Source: Actinomadura luzonensis
GTDB lineage: Bacteria > Actinomycetota > Actinomycetes > Streptosporangiales > Streptosporangiaceae
Direction of reading: 5' to 3'
Length of the DNA: 64,000 nt
Assembly (NCBI RefSeq): GCF_022664455.2
Contig: NZ_JAKRKC020000001.1
Span: 4,283,001 to 4,347,000 of the forward strand
Shown here: positions 49,906-57,961 of the stretch, piece by piece
Layout: each line of letters begins with the position of its first letter
How positions within the stretch are numbered: position 1 is the first letter of the stretch
Notes under the pieces: generated by a model
The model's input: the letters and a program-made list of their open reading frames with translations, nothing else
Database searches by the model: none
Told to the model about the DNA's origin: nothing
Position numbers and translations under genes: made by a program

Positions 49906-50099
49906 GGCGCAGCCCCCATCTCACGATGTCAACCCTTCGGGAAAAGGCTGCCGAAATGGCCGGGCCGCGGTCAATGCCGGCCCCGCTGGCAGGTTGTGCC
50001 CCGCCGAACAGGTCAACGCGCGGCCGTTGCCCGATAACCGGGAAACGCCGATTCTCGGGTTATTGGGGTATCACGAATTCCGGCCGAGGTGAATGTGCG
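49906..50099. promoter_or_regulatory. Divergent promoter region between carrier and second condensation protein
   Basis: 194 non-coding bases between divergent starts. It contains the motif cgggaaaaggctgc at 49938-49951, also found at 46609-46622. It also contains a short inverted repeat, ataacc (50034-50039) and ggttat (50058-50063), that could be an operator. GAGGTGA at 50086-50092 is the ribosome site for the plus-strand gene. Promoter boxes are not clear. Confidence 0.5.
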
Positions 50100-51716
50100 A
50101 TGAAATCCGCGAGCCTGTGCTGGGGGCAGCGCTACATGTGGCTGCGCGTCCACCAGCTCCCGCCGGAGCACCAGCACGAGACGCACGTCGTGCTGCGGTT
50201 CCAGGTGCCCGGCGGGCTCACCGTCGCCCAGTGCCGGGCGATCCTCACCCACCTCGCGCGCCGCCACGAGATCCTGCGCACGACCTTCCCCCTCGACCCG
50301 GAGCCCGCGCAGCGGGTGGAGCCGCCGGCCGCGCTGCCGGTTACCGTGGCCACCACGGAGCGGGACGGCACGCCCGGCCCTGCCGGGGTGCTCGACGACC
50401 TGACCCGCCGCCCGTTCGACCTGGCCGCCGAGTGGCCGGTCCGGGCCTGCCTCATCACCACCGGGGGCCTGCCGCGGCAGTGCGTGCTGGTCTTCAACCA
50501 CCTGGCCGTGGACGCCTGGACGATCGAGGAGATCAAGCGGGAGCTGCGCACGCAGGCCGCCGGCCTGGCCGCCCGCCGCCCGGCCGCGCTGCCGCCGGTC
50601 CGGCACCAGCCGTCCGACCTGGCCCGGCACGAGGCGTCGGCGGACGCGGCGATCGTCGCCGCCCGGTCGATGGCGCACTGGCAGGAGGGGGTGGCGCGGC
50701 TGCCGCGCGACCCGTTCGCCCGCCGCCGCCGGGACGCCGAGGGCGCGGGGCACGCGACGCTGATCTCGCCCGCGCTGCTCGCGGCCGGGCGGCGGGTGGC
50801 GGCCCGGCACGGGGTGTGGCCGTCGCTGGTGCCGGTGGCGGCGTACGCGGCGATGACCGCCCGCTACACGGGGCAGCGCACGGTGGGGTGGCTGGCGTTC
50901 GTCAGCAACCGCGGGTCGCATCCGTACCCGGACGTGCTGACCTGCATGTTCTCGCCGATGCTGGTGACCGTGGACGCCTCCGGCGACCCGCCGTTCGGCG
51001 AGCTGCTGCGGCGGCTGGCCGGCGCCTTCGAACAGGCCGGTGAGCACGCGTACGTGCCCTACGACAAGGTCGTGGAGATGGTCTCCCGCGAGGGCTCGCG
51101 GCGCGGCGGCGAGGTGCGGCTGGGCTCGGAGGTCAACTTCATCAAGCAGCGCAGCAAGGAGTACGGCGGCCGGCGCACCGCGTTCACCTGGAACCCGGCG
51201 CCGCTGTCGTGGGCGCGCTGCGGCCTGGACACCTACCTGCGGATCGACGAGTGGCGGGACGCGGTGTCGCTGTCGCTGCACGCCGCCGCCGCGGTCATGG
51301 GGCCGGCCGAGGTCGAGTGGTTCCTGCGCGGCATGGAGGCCCTGGTGCTGGCGCACGACGAGGGCCGCGAGACGCCGGCGGCCCCTCCCCCGCTCCCCCC
51401 GCCCCCGCTCCCCGCTCCCCCGCCCGTCGCTGCGCCGGTCCCCGCGGGGCCGGCCCCGGACGCCGCCGTGGCGGCGCTCGCCGAAGCCGTGCGCGAGACG
51501 CACGGCCTGTCCCGCGTCGACCCGTCCGACAGCTACGTGCTGGCCGGCGGCCAGGCCCTGCGCGCCCCGCAGGTGCTGGCCCGCCTGGCCGGGCGCGGCT
51601 GGACGGGCCTGACGCTCCAGCAGCTCACCGGGCCCGCGCCGCTCGGCGCGCTGGCCGCCAGGCTGGCGCCCGGCCCGCGTACTCCGTCCACCCAGATCCC
51701 CAGCAACTCGGAGTGA
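50100..51716 (+). CDS. Condensation-domain protein with degenerate C-terminal carrier-like domain
   Basis: 538 residues. About the first 425 form a condensation domain: LARRHEILRTTF and the active-site motif as NHLAVDAWT (His and Asp kept, first His and Gly changed). After a Pro-rich linker (PPPLPPPPLPAPPPV) comes a segment of about 75 residues shaped like a carrier domain: VDPSDSYVLAGGQALRAPQ. In a working carrier this region reads DxFFxLGGxSL; here Gln-Ala stands in place of the Ser, so it cannot carry phosphopantetheine. It may serve only for docking. It is followed within 6 bases by the unknown protein at 51722. The start is ATG 50100 after GAGGTGA; longer upstream readings lack support. 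Confidence 0.85.
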   Translation: MKSASLCWGQRYMWLRVHQLPPEHQHETHVVLRFQVPGGLTVAQCRAILTHLARRHEILRTTFPLDPEPAQRVEPPAALPVTVATTERDGTPGPAGVLDDLTRRPFDLAAEWPVRACLITTGGLPRQCVLVFNHLAVDAWTIEEIKRELRTQAAGLAARRPAALPPVRHQPSDLARHEASADAAIVAARSMAHWQEGVARLPRDPFARRRRDAEGAGHATLISPALLAAGRRVAARHGVWPSLVPVAAYAAMTARYTGQRTVGWLAFVSNRGSHPYPDVLTCMFSPMLVTVDASGDPPFGELLRRLAGAFEQAGEHAYVPYDKVVEMVSREGSRRGGEVRLGSEVNFIKQRSKEYGGRRTAFTWNPAPLSWARCGLDTYLRIDEWRDAVSLSLHAAAAVMGPAEVEWFLRGMEALVLAHDEGRETPAAPPPLPPPPLPAPPPVAAPVPAGPAPDAAVAALAEAVRETHGLSRVDPSDSYVLAGGQALRAPQVLARLAGRGWTGLTLQQLTGPAPLGALAARLAPGPRTPSTQIPSNSE

Positions 51717-51721
51717 ACCTC

Positions 51722-52612
51722 ATGAACGACACCCTGACCGGCCAGGTGGCCAAGAGCCGCCGCCTCGTCGCCTCGGAGCAGGAGCTGCGCCAGGCGATCG
51801 CCCGCGAACTGCCCGCCGACGGCCTCGCCGACCTGGTGGTCATGGGCGGCCACTTCATGCTGTTCGAGGACCCGTCCTCCGGGCGGCTGACGCCGGGCGT
51901 CATCGAGGAGCAGCGGGACGAGACCATGCGCGGCCGCATCGCCGGCCGGGTCGGCGTCTTCCCCGGCTACACCTGGCGGATGTCCATCGAGCTGCTCAAC
52001 GAGTACGCCGCCGCCGGCGCGGACGCCCGGCTGCTGCTGCTCGTCAACGACTGGCAGTACGTGCCGACCGGCGGCCGGCCGGCGAGCGAGCTGCGGGCGG
52101 AGTTCTTCGCCGGCCTGACCGCGCTGCCCGCCTCGTACGAGAAGGCGCTGCGCGAGGCCGGCCTGACGCAGGACGTGGTCCTGCCCAGCAGGAAGCACCC
52201 GCTGGCCTTCCCCGAGACCTGGCTGAAGTACCGCTTCCAGAAGGCCGCCGACCGCTTCGTCAAGGAGGGCCGCCTGGAGAAGCGCTACCTCGACTCCGGC
52301 CCGCGCGACACCGAGGTGGCCTTCCTGGACGCCGACGGCAACTACCGCACGCTCATCAGCTGCGGCATCACCGGCTGCGCCGGCGAGATCACCGAGATGG
52401 TGTCGGAGGTGTACAAGGCGGGGCACCGCAACCTGCTGATCTTCGCGCCGGGCGAGTGCCTGATGCCGGTGGAGACGGGCGTGGACATCGCGCTCAGCCT
52501 GTACGACCTGCCGGGCATGCGGGTGGTGATCGCCGACCCGGGCGGCAGCGGCGAGATGTCCGCCGAGGAGATCTACGGCAACCTCGTCACCGTCAGCACG
52601 TTCCGCAGGTGA
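51722..52612 (+). CDS. Protein of unknown function with conserved-looking Cys motif, next to cysteine desulfurase
   Basis: 296 residues; I do not recognise the family. It appears soluble, with no signal peptide or membrane segment. Visible features: an early VVMGGHFMLFEDPSSG, a central basic helical region (KYRFQKAADRFVKEGRLEKRY), and two Cys-containing stretches late in the protein, ISCGITGCAGEITEM and FAPGECLMPVETG, then VVIADPGGSGEMSAEE. The start ATG 51722 has GGAG just upstream, and it ends 4 bases before the cysteine desulfurase start, so the two are almost surely co-translated. The three cysteines and the position make a sulfur-acceptor or sulfur-transfer role plausible, but this is inference from context. 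Confidence 0.85.
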   Translation: MNDTLTGQVAKSRRLVASEQELRQAIARELPADGLADLVVMGGHFMLFEDPSSGRLTPGVIEEQRDETMRGRIAGRVGVFPGYTWRMSIELLNEYAAAGADARLLLLVNDWQYVPTGGRPASELRAEFFAGLTALPASYEKALREAGLTQDVVLPSRKHPLAFPETWLKYRFQKAADRFVKEGRLEKRYLDSGPRDTEVAFLDADGNYRTLISCGITGCAGEITEMVSEVYKAGHRNLLIFAPGECLMPVETGVDIALSLYDLPGMRVVIADPGGSGEMSAEEIYGNLVTVSTFRR

Positions 52613-52616
52613 CGCC

Positions 52617-53780
52617 ATGAAGGTCATCTACCTGGACGGCTGCGCCACCACCCGCGTGGACGACGAGGTGTTCGACGCGATGCTGCCGTACCTGCGGGAG
52701 GAGTTCGGCAACCCGTCCTCGCCGCACGTGCTGGGCAAGCGGGCCCGGCGCGCGGTGGACGAGGCGGCCGAGTCGGTGGCGCGGCTCATCGGCGCCGACC
52801 CGGCGGACGTGGTGTTCACCTCGGGCGCGACCGAGAGCAACAACCTCGCGCTGCTCGGCATGTTCGGCCACGACGAGCGGGCCCCGGTCAACGGCTTCTT
52901 CTGCCCGATCGACCACAAGTCCTCCCTCGCCGTCGGGCAGGCGCTGGCCGCCCGGGGCGTCGAGACGCGCACGGCGCGGGTGCGGCCGAGCGGCCAGGTG
53001 GACCTGGACGACCTCGCCGCCCGCCTCGACCTGCACACGAGGGTGGCCACGGCCGCCTGGGTGAACAGCGAGATCGGCGTCGTGCAGCCGGTCGCGGCGA
53101 TGGCGGCCCTGTGTCACGCCGTGGGCGCCATGCTGCACGCCGACGCGGCGCAGGCGGCCGGGCGCATCCCGATCGCGGTGCGGGAGGCGGAGCTCGACAC
53201 GTTGTCGCTGTCGGCGCACAAGATCCACGGCCCGAAGGGCGTCGGCGCGCTGTACGTGCGGCCGGAGATCCGGCACCGGCTGCGGCCGGTGCTGTACGGC
53301 GGCGGGCAGCACGCGCTGCGCAGCGGCACGATCCCCACGCACCTGGTGGTGGGGATGGGCAAGGCGGCCGAGCTGGCCGCGGCCCGGCTGGACACCGAGT
53401 GGCGGCGGGTCAGGGAGCTGCGCGCGACGGCGCTGGACGTGCTCGCGGCCGGCGTCCCCGGCCTGCGGGTCAACGGCGACCCGGACGCGAGCGTGCCGCA
53501 CGTGCTGAACGTGGTGCTGCCGGGCGTGCGCGGCGAGAGCCTGGTCGCCGGGCTGCGGACGGTGGCGGTGTCGACGGGGTCGGCGTGCAACTCCGGCTCG
53601 CAGGAGCCCTCGTACGTGCTGACCGCCATCGGCGTCCCGGCCGAGGACGCGAACTGCTCGGTGCGGATCTGCCTGGACCCCGCGATGAGCTTCGCGGACC
53701 TGGTGCTGGGCGTCGAGCTGCTGGTGGAGCGGGCCCGCGCCCTGGCCGGGGTGGCGGTCGCCACGCCCGGCCAGGTGTGA
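52617..53780 (+). CDS. Cysteine desulfurase, IscS/NifS family
   Basis: 387 residues, full family length. YLDGCATTRVDDEV and FGNPSSPHVLG start the protein, followed by VVFTSGATESNNLAL. The PLP lysine is in LSAHKIHGPKGVGALY. The mobile persulfide Cys is in STGSACNSGSQEPSYVL, the class I (IscS/NifS) context. It uses PLP to take sulfur from L-cysteine and holds it as a persulfide for transfer. No Fe-S assembly genes flank it; instead it follows an unknown Cys-containing protein and NRPS genes, so a role in building a sulfur-containing part of the product is likely. Alternatively it simply supplies Fe-S clusters or thiocofactors. Confidence 0.94.
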   Translation: MKVIYLDGCATTRVDDEVFDAMLPYLREEFGNPSSPHVLGKRARRAVDEAAESVARLIGADPADVVFTSGATESNNLALLGMFGHDERAPVNGFFCPIDHKSSLAVGQALAARGVETRTARVRPSGQVDLDDLAARLDLHTRVATAAWVNSEIGVVQPVAAMAALCHAVGAMLHADAAQAAGRIPIAVREAELDTLSLSAHKIHGPKGVGALYVRPEIRHRLRPVLYGGGQHALRSGTIPTHLVVGMGKAAELAAARLDTEWRRVRELRATALDVLAAGVPGLRVNGDPDASVPHVLNVVLPGVRGESLVAGLRTVAVSTGSACNSGSQEPSYVLTAIGVPAEDANCSVRICLDPAMSFADLVLGVELLVERARALAGVAVATPGQV

Positions 53781-53818
53781 GCCCTCGGGACGCGCCGGGA
53801 CCTGCCTCGATCCGCGCC

Positions 53819-54676
53819 TCAGCCGGCGTTGAGGAAGGTCCTGGCCGCCTGGACGCCCGCCTGGAACCGGCTGGTGGCGTCGAGGTCGCGCATCATGGTC
53901 GCGATGTGCCGGCGGCAGCTCCGCACCGACATGCCGAGCTTGCGCGCCACCACCTCGTCGGTGTAGCCCTTGGCCATCAGCGCCGCGATGGACTGCTGCA
54001 GGTCGTCGGCCACCCCCGCGTAGCCGAAGTCGATGCCCTCCAGCGGCGTCGCCATCTCCCACAGGTGGTTGAACAGGTCGAGGAAGAACTGCGCGATGCC
54101 CTGGTTGTGCACCCGGGCCACGTTGGCCTCCTCGTCCTGCACGCCGAACAGCACCACCAGCGACCGGTCGAAGACGATCGCCGAGCGGGGCACGTGGCTG
54201 ACGGTGTAGATGATCGCGCCGGCGTCGGTGAGGCGCTTCATCCGCATCCGGGTGGCCACGTCCGCGCGGTTGCGGTGCTGGCAGATGATGCGGACCGTCA
54301 CGCCGCGCGCCACCAGGCCGAGGTAGGTGTCCGACAGCTCCTCGACCACGCCGCCGGCCTGCAGCACCAGCACCTCCTCGCGGCAGCCGTCGGAGGCGGT
54401 CTTGAGGAAGCCGCGCACCTCCAGCGTGCCCTCCAGGTACTCCACGGTGCTGCGGGGCTCGCCCTCGCCGTCCCGGCGCGGCTCGAACAGGGTGATGCGC
54501 TCGCGGATCTGGTCGATCAGCTCGCGCCGCCGGTAGATCTCGCGTTCCAGGTCCCGCACCGCCTCGCGCAGCTCCCCCGTCCCCATCACGCGGTCGGCGG
54601 CCCCGGCCGGCCCGAGCGCGCCGGGTCCGCCCTCTCCTGCGGGCGGCCCGCCCGCGTACGACGTCGTCAACGTCAT
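53819..54676 (-). CDS. LuxR-type transcriptional regulator
   Basis: 285 residues. The C-terminus is a LuxR helix-turn-helix: IAALMAKGYTDEVVARKLGM followed by SVRSCRRHIATMMRDL. The N-terminal two thirds contain a coiled segment (LREAVRDLEREIYRRREL) and a TrmB-like region (VEYLEGTLEVRGFLKTA; VTVRIICQHR), as in many actinomycete orphan LuxR regulators. No receiver domain is present, so it is not a standard response regulator. The ATG overlaps the stop of rfbA (ATGA), so it is the last gene of the transporter/sugar operon. It is a good candidate to control the cluster. Confidence 0.92.
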   Translation of the reverse strand: MTLTTSYAGGPPAGEGGPGALGPAGAADRVMGTGELREAVRDLEREIYRRRELIDQIRERITLFEPRRDGEGEPRSTVEYLEGTLEVRGFLKTASDGCREEVLVLQAGGVVEELSDTYLGLVARGVTVRIICQHRNRADVATRMRMKRLTDAGAIIYTVSHVPRSAIVFDRSLVVLFGVQDEEANVARVHNQGIAQFFLDLFNHLWEMATPLEGIDFGYAGVADDLQQSIAALMAKGYTDEVVARKLGMSVRSCRRHIATMMRDLDATSRFQAGVQAARTFLNAG

Positions 54677-55569
54677 GGTCGTGCCTCCTGCTGTCTGTTA
54701 CCGAACTGCTCGGCCACCGAGATCACGTACTGGCCGTAGGCGGACTTGCCGAGTGCGGCGCCGAGCCGGTGGCAGTCCTCGGCGCCGATGTAGCCCATGC
54801 GCAGGGCGATCTCCTCCAGGCAGGCGATCCGGACGCCCTGCCGCTGCTCCAGGAGCTGCACGTACTGGCCGGCCTGGAGCAGGGACTCCGGCGTCCCCGC
54901 GTCCAGCCAGGCGAAGCCGCGGCCGAGGTGGACCAGGCTCGCCCGGCCGCGTTCCAGGTAGGCGCGGTTGACGTCGCTGATCTCCAGCTCGCCGCGGCCG
55001 GAGGGGGCGAGGTTCTTGGCGATGTCGACGGCCTCGTTGTCGTAGAGGTAGAGGCCGACGACGGCGAGGTTGGAGCGGGGGACGGCGGGCTTCTCCTCGA
55101 TGGACAGCAGCCGGCCGGCCGCGTCGGCCTCGGCGATGCCGTAGCGGTGCGGGTCGCTGACCGGGTAGCCGAACAGCACGCACCCGTCCACGTCGCGGCA
55201 GGCCTGCCGCAGCAGCTCCTGGAAGTTGTGGCCGTGGAAGACGTTGTCGCCGAGGACGAGCGCCACGGTGTCGTCGCCGATGTGGTCGGCGCCGATGATC
55301 AGCGCCTCGGCGATGCCGTTCGGCTCGGGCTGCTCGGCGTAGGAGATGGTGAGCCCCAGGTGGGAGCCGTCGCCGAGGAGCCGCTGGAGCTGGGGGGCGT
55401 CCTCGGGGGTGGTGATGAGGAGGATGTCGGTGATGCCGGCCAGCATGAGGACCGACAGCGGGAAGTAGACCAGCGGTTTGTCGTTGACCGGCAGGAGCTG
55501 CTTGGAGACCGCCAGCGTGGTGGGCAGCAGCCGGGTGCCTCTCCCGCCGGCGAGCAGGATCCCCTTCAT
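54673..55569 (-). CDS. rfbA: Glucose-1-phosphate thymidylyltransferase
   Basis: 298 residues with GILLAGGRGTRLLPTT, SKQLLPVNDKPLVYFPLS, LVLGDNVFHGHNF, EEKPAVPRSN and FAWLDAGTPESLL, all diagnostic for RfbA. It makes dTDP-glucose from glucose-1-phosphate and dTTP, the first step to a dTDP-deoxysugar. No dehydratase (RfbB), other sugar genes or glycosyltransferase are in this window, so they must lie outside or the enzyme serves cell-wall sugars. SD-like GGAAAGG precedes the ATG. The gene sits 30 bases after the ABC permease genes. Confidence 0.95.
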   Translation of the reverse strand: MKGILLAGGRGTRLLPTTLAVSKQLLPVNDKPLVYFPLSVLMLAGITDILLITTPEDAPQLQRLLGDGSHLGLTISYAEQPEPNGIAEALIIGADHIGDDTVALVLGDNVFHGHNFQELLRQACRDVDGCVLFGYPVSDPHRYGIAEADAAGRLLSIEEKPAVPRSNLAVVGLYLYDNEAVDIAKNLAPSGRGELEISDVNRAYLERGRASLVHLGRGFAWLDAGTPESLLQAGQYVQLLEQRQGVRIACLEEIALRMGYIGAEDCHRLGAALGKSAYGQYVISVAEQFGNRQQEARP

Positions 55570-55599
55570 CGTCCCCGTCCTTTCCTACAGGTGGCGGTG

Positions 55600-56787
55600 C
55601 TAGATGGCGGTCAGCGCGCGGCGGCGGAACAGGGCCAGCGCGCCGCCCAGCAGCAGCACGGCCATCCCGGCCAGCACGGCGAGCTGGGGCAGGATCGCGG
55701 TCAGGCCGGTGCCGGGCCGGGCGAGGGTGAGCAGCGCGTCCATGCCCCACGCGTGCGGGAACAGGTGGCCGAGGGCGTTGATGACGTCGCCGGACGACTC
55801 GCGCGGCCACAGGCAGCCGCCGAGCATGCCGAGGATCACGCCGAGCGGCGGGCCGATCGCGGGCGCCTGGTCGGGGGTGCGCAGCAGCGTGCCGACGAGC
55901 AGCGCCGCGCCGGTCGCGACCAGCGAGAACACCACCACGACGGCGGCGACGCCGAGCGGGTCGCCCCAGGTGACGCCGAACGCCGCCGCGCTGACCAGCA
56001 CGATCAGCGCGGCCTGGGCGAGCGCCACGAGGAAGCGGCTCAGCGCCTCGCCGGCCAGCACCGACGCGCGCCGCACGGGAGCGGTGAGCGCGCGCTGGAG
56101 CAGGCCGAGGCGGCGGCTCTCGACCAGCGCGGCGGCCACCGCCATCGAGTTGATGAAGGTGAACAGCAGCAGGTTGGCGGGGGCGGTGTAGGCGAAGCCG
56201 CGCGGGTCGGCGGCGCCGGCGGCCGCGCCGGTCACCGCGACGCGGCCGGACTCGGCCTGCGCGCGCCGGACCAGGGCGGCGGCCTCGGCCGGGCTCGCGC
56301 CCGCGGCCTCGGCGGCGCGGGTGGCCTCCTGGACGGCGGCGACCCGGCCCACGGCGACGTCGATGGCGCTGCGGGCGGCCAGGCCGCTGCCGTTGGCCTG
56401 GGTGACGACGAGGTTGAGCCGGGTGGAGCCGGGCGGGATGACCAGGCCGGCGGCGAGCGCCCCCGACCGCACGCCCGAGCGCAGCTCCCGCGCCGAGCCG
56501 GCCGCGGTGACCTCCAGGTCGGGACGGGCGCGCAACTCGGCCAGCAGCGCGGCGGTGACGGCGTCGGAGCCGGGGGCGACCACGCCGACCGGCAGCCGGT
56601 CGGCGGTGTTGCCGATCGCCATGCCGACGAACACGATCGACACGAACGGCATGACGACCATGAAGAACAGGCCCACCCGGTCGCGCGCGTGCCGCCGCAG
56701 GTTGGCCGCCACCAGCGCGAGCACGGGCCGGGGGGTGCGGGGGCCGGGCCCGCCGGGGCGGGCGTCAGGCCGGGGGGCTCGGGTCAC
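55600..56787 (-). CDS. ABC-2 type exporter permease (second subunit)
   Basis: 395 residues. One N-terminal membrane segment (FFMVVMPFVSIVFVGMAIG), a long extracytoplasmic region of about 150 residues, then five hydrophobic segments (LLLFTFINSMAVAAAL; VALAQAALIVLVSAAAFG; VAAVVVVFSLVATGAALLVG; IGPPLGVILGMLGG; LAVLAGMAVLLLGGALALF). This is the ABC-2/YhgE-like plan used by drug exporters. GTG 56787 overlaps the stop of the first permease (GTGA). With the permease at 56784 and the ATPase at 57962 it forms a complete exporter, probably for the product or an intermediate. Confidence 0.9.
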   Translation of the reverse strand: MTRAPRPDARPGGPGPRTPRPVLALVAANLRRHARDRVGLFFMVVMPFVSIVFVGMAIGNTADRLPVGVVAPGSDAVTAALLAELRARPDLEVTAAGSARELRSGVRSGALAAGLVIPPGSTRLNLVVTQANGSGLAARSAIDVAVGRVAAVQEATRAAEAAGASPAEAAALVRRAQAESGRVAVTGAAAGAADPRGFAYTAPANLLLFTFINSMAVAAALVESRRLGLLQRALTAPVRRASVLAGEALSRFLVALAQAALIVLVSAAAFGVTWGDPLGVAAVVVVFSLVATGAALLVGTLLRTPDQAPAIGPPLGVILGMLGGCLWPRESSGDVINALGHLFPHAWGMDALLTLARPGTGLTAILPQLAVLAGMAVLLLGGALALFRRRALTAI

Positions 56788-57959
56788 AGCAGCATTCCCT
56801 TCTTCAGCCCGGCGACGGCGAGCCCGCCGGCGACCAGGGCGATCGCGCACAGCACCGCGATCGGCCCGGCCACGGCGGCGAGGCCCGCGCCGCCGCCGGC
56901 CAGCTCGGTCAGCGCGGTGGAGGTCCAGCCGTTGGGGGTGAGCAGGGCGGCGGCCTGGAGCACGCCGGGCAGGTTGTGCATCGGCACGAGGCTGCCGCCG
57001 AGGAAGGCCATGACGAACGAGACCACCATGATCACGCCGTCGGCCTGGGCGTCCGTCCTGACGCGGGAGGTCACCAGCATGGTGATCGCGGCGGCGGCCA
57101 GCACGTGCGCCACCAGCACGGCGAGCACGGCCGGCGGGTCGCCCCACGTCGCCCCGGACACCAGGACGGAGGCAGCCCAGGTGACGCACACGCTGACCAG
57201 GGCCAGCGCGAAGCCGACCACGGCCTTGCCGGCGAACGGCACCCACACGGCGAGCGGCCCGGCCCGCATGCGGTCGAGCGTGCCGAGCTTGCGCTCGGTG
57301 AGCAGGCCGCGGAAGGACGCGCCGACGACGAAGAAGGCGAACAGCGCGGCCATGCCGGAGCCGTAGTAGACCGACAGGTCCACCTTGCCGCCGGCCAGCG
57401 GGTCGTCGCCGAGCGTCAGGGCGGGCCCGGCCGCGCCGTTGCGCTCGACCAGCTCCTTGACCTCGTTCCCCGGCACGCCGGCGAGCAGGACGGCCCGCGC
57501 CGCGAGGGTCCTCGCGTCCACCAGGGCGGAGATGCGGTCCACGATCGCCCGCGCGACCACGCCGGCGAGCGGCGAGCGGGGCGAGGTCAGCACGTCGAGC
57601 CGGCCGCCCTCGCCGGCGCCGACGCTGGTGCTGAACCCGGCGGGGAAGACGATGGCCGAGCCGATCTCGTCGGCGTCGAGGGCGCGCGCGGCGGCGTCCC
57701 TGCTGGGCAGGTCGCGCAGCGTGACGCTGCCCTTCAGCTCGGCGGAGGCGGCCACCTCGCGGCGCACGCTGGCCGGGAACTCGCCGCGGTCCAGGTCCAC
57801 GACGCCGACGGTGGCCTGCAGCGGCGGGTCGTCGCCGCCGAGGGCGAGGCTGAACAGCGCGGCCAGCGCCACCGGGACGACGACCGCGATGACGAGGGCC
57901 GTGCCGTCGCGCAGCCGGGTGCGCAGCTCCAGCGCGGCCACGGTGAGGAGGGGTCTCAT
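56784..57959 (-). CDS. ABC-2 type exporter permease (first subunit)
   Basis: 391 residues with the same plan as its neighbour: an N-terminal membrane segment (LVIAVVVPVALAALFSLAL), an extracytoplasmic domain, and a C-terminal membrane half (YYGSGMAALFAFFVVGASF; AVVGFALALVSVCVTWAAS; LAVLVAHVLAAAAITMLV; VIMVVSFVMAFLGGSLVP; IAVLCAIALVAGGLAVAG). LLTERKLGTLDRMRAGPL is the conserved ABC-2 cytoplasmic loop. The ATG is 3 bases from the ATPase stop. The two permeases are related but distinct, so the exporter is likely a heterodimer. Confidence 0.91.
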   Translation of the reverse strand: MRPLLTVAALELRTRLRDGTALVIAVVVPVALAALFSLALGGDDPPLQATVGVVDLDRGEFPASVRREVAASAELKGSVTLRDLPSRDAAARALDADEIGSAIVFPAGFSTSVGAGEGGRLDVLTSPRSPLAGVVARAIVDRISALVDARTLAARAVLLAGVPGNEVKELVERNGAAGPALTLGDDPLAGGKVDLSVYYGSGMAALFAFFVVGASFRGLLTERKLGTLDRMRAGPLAVWVPFAGKAVVGFALALVSVCVTWAASVLVSGATWGDPPAVLAVLVAHVLAAAAITMLVTSRVRTDAQADGVIMVVSFVMAFLGGSLVPMHNLPGVLQAAALLTPNGWTSTALTELAGGGAGLAAVAGPIAVLCAIALVAGGLAVAGLKKGMLL

Positions 57960-57961
57960 GG

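Noticed and set aside
49596..50099. Upstream extension of the second condensation protein
   Set aside because: It would run through the hairpin and across the minus-strand carrier gene. The ATG at 50100 has a good ribosome site and begins the domain.
52617..53780. Housekeeping Fe-S operon member
   Set aside because: No IscU, SufB, ferredoxin or regulator genes adjoin it; it is packed with cluster genes. A general sulfur role still cannot be fully excluded.
53819..55569. Complete deoxysugar pathway
   Set aside because: Only the RfbA step is present; no 4,6-dehydratase, aminotransferase, epimerase or glycosyltransferase is in the window.
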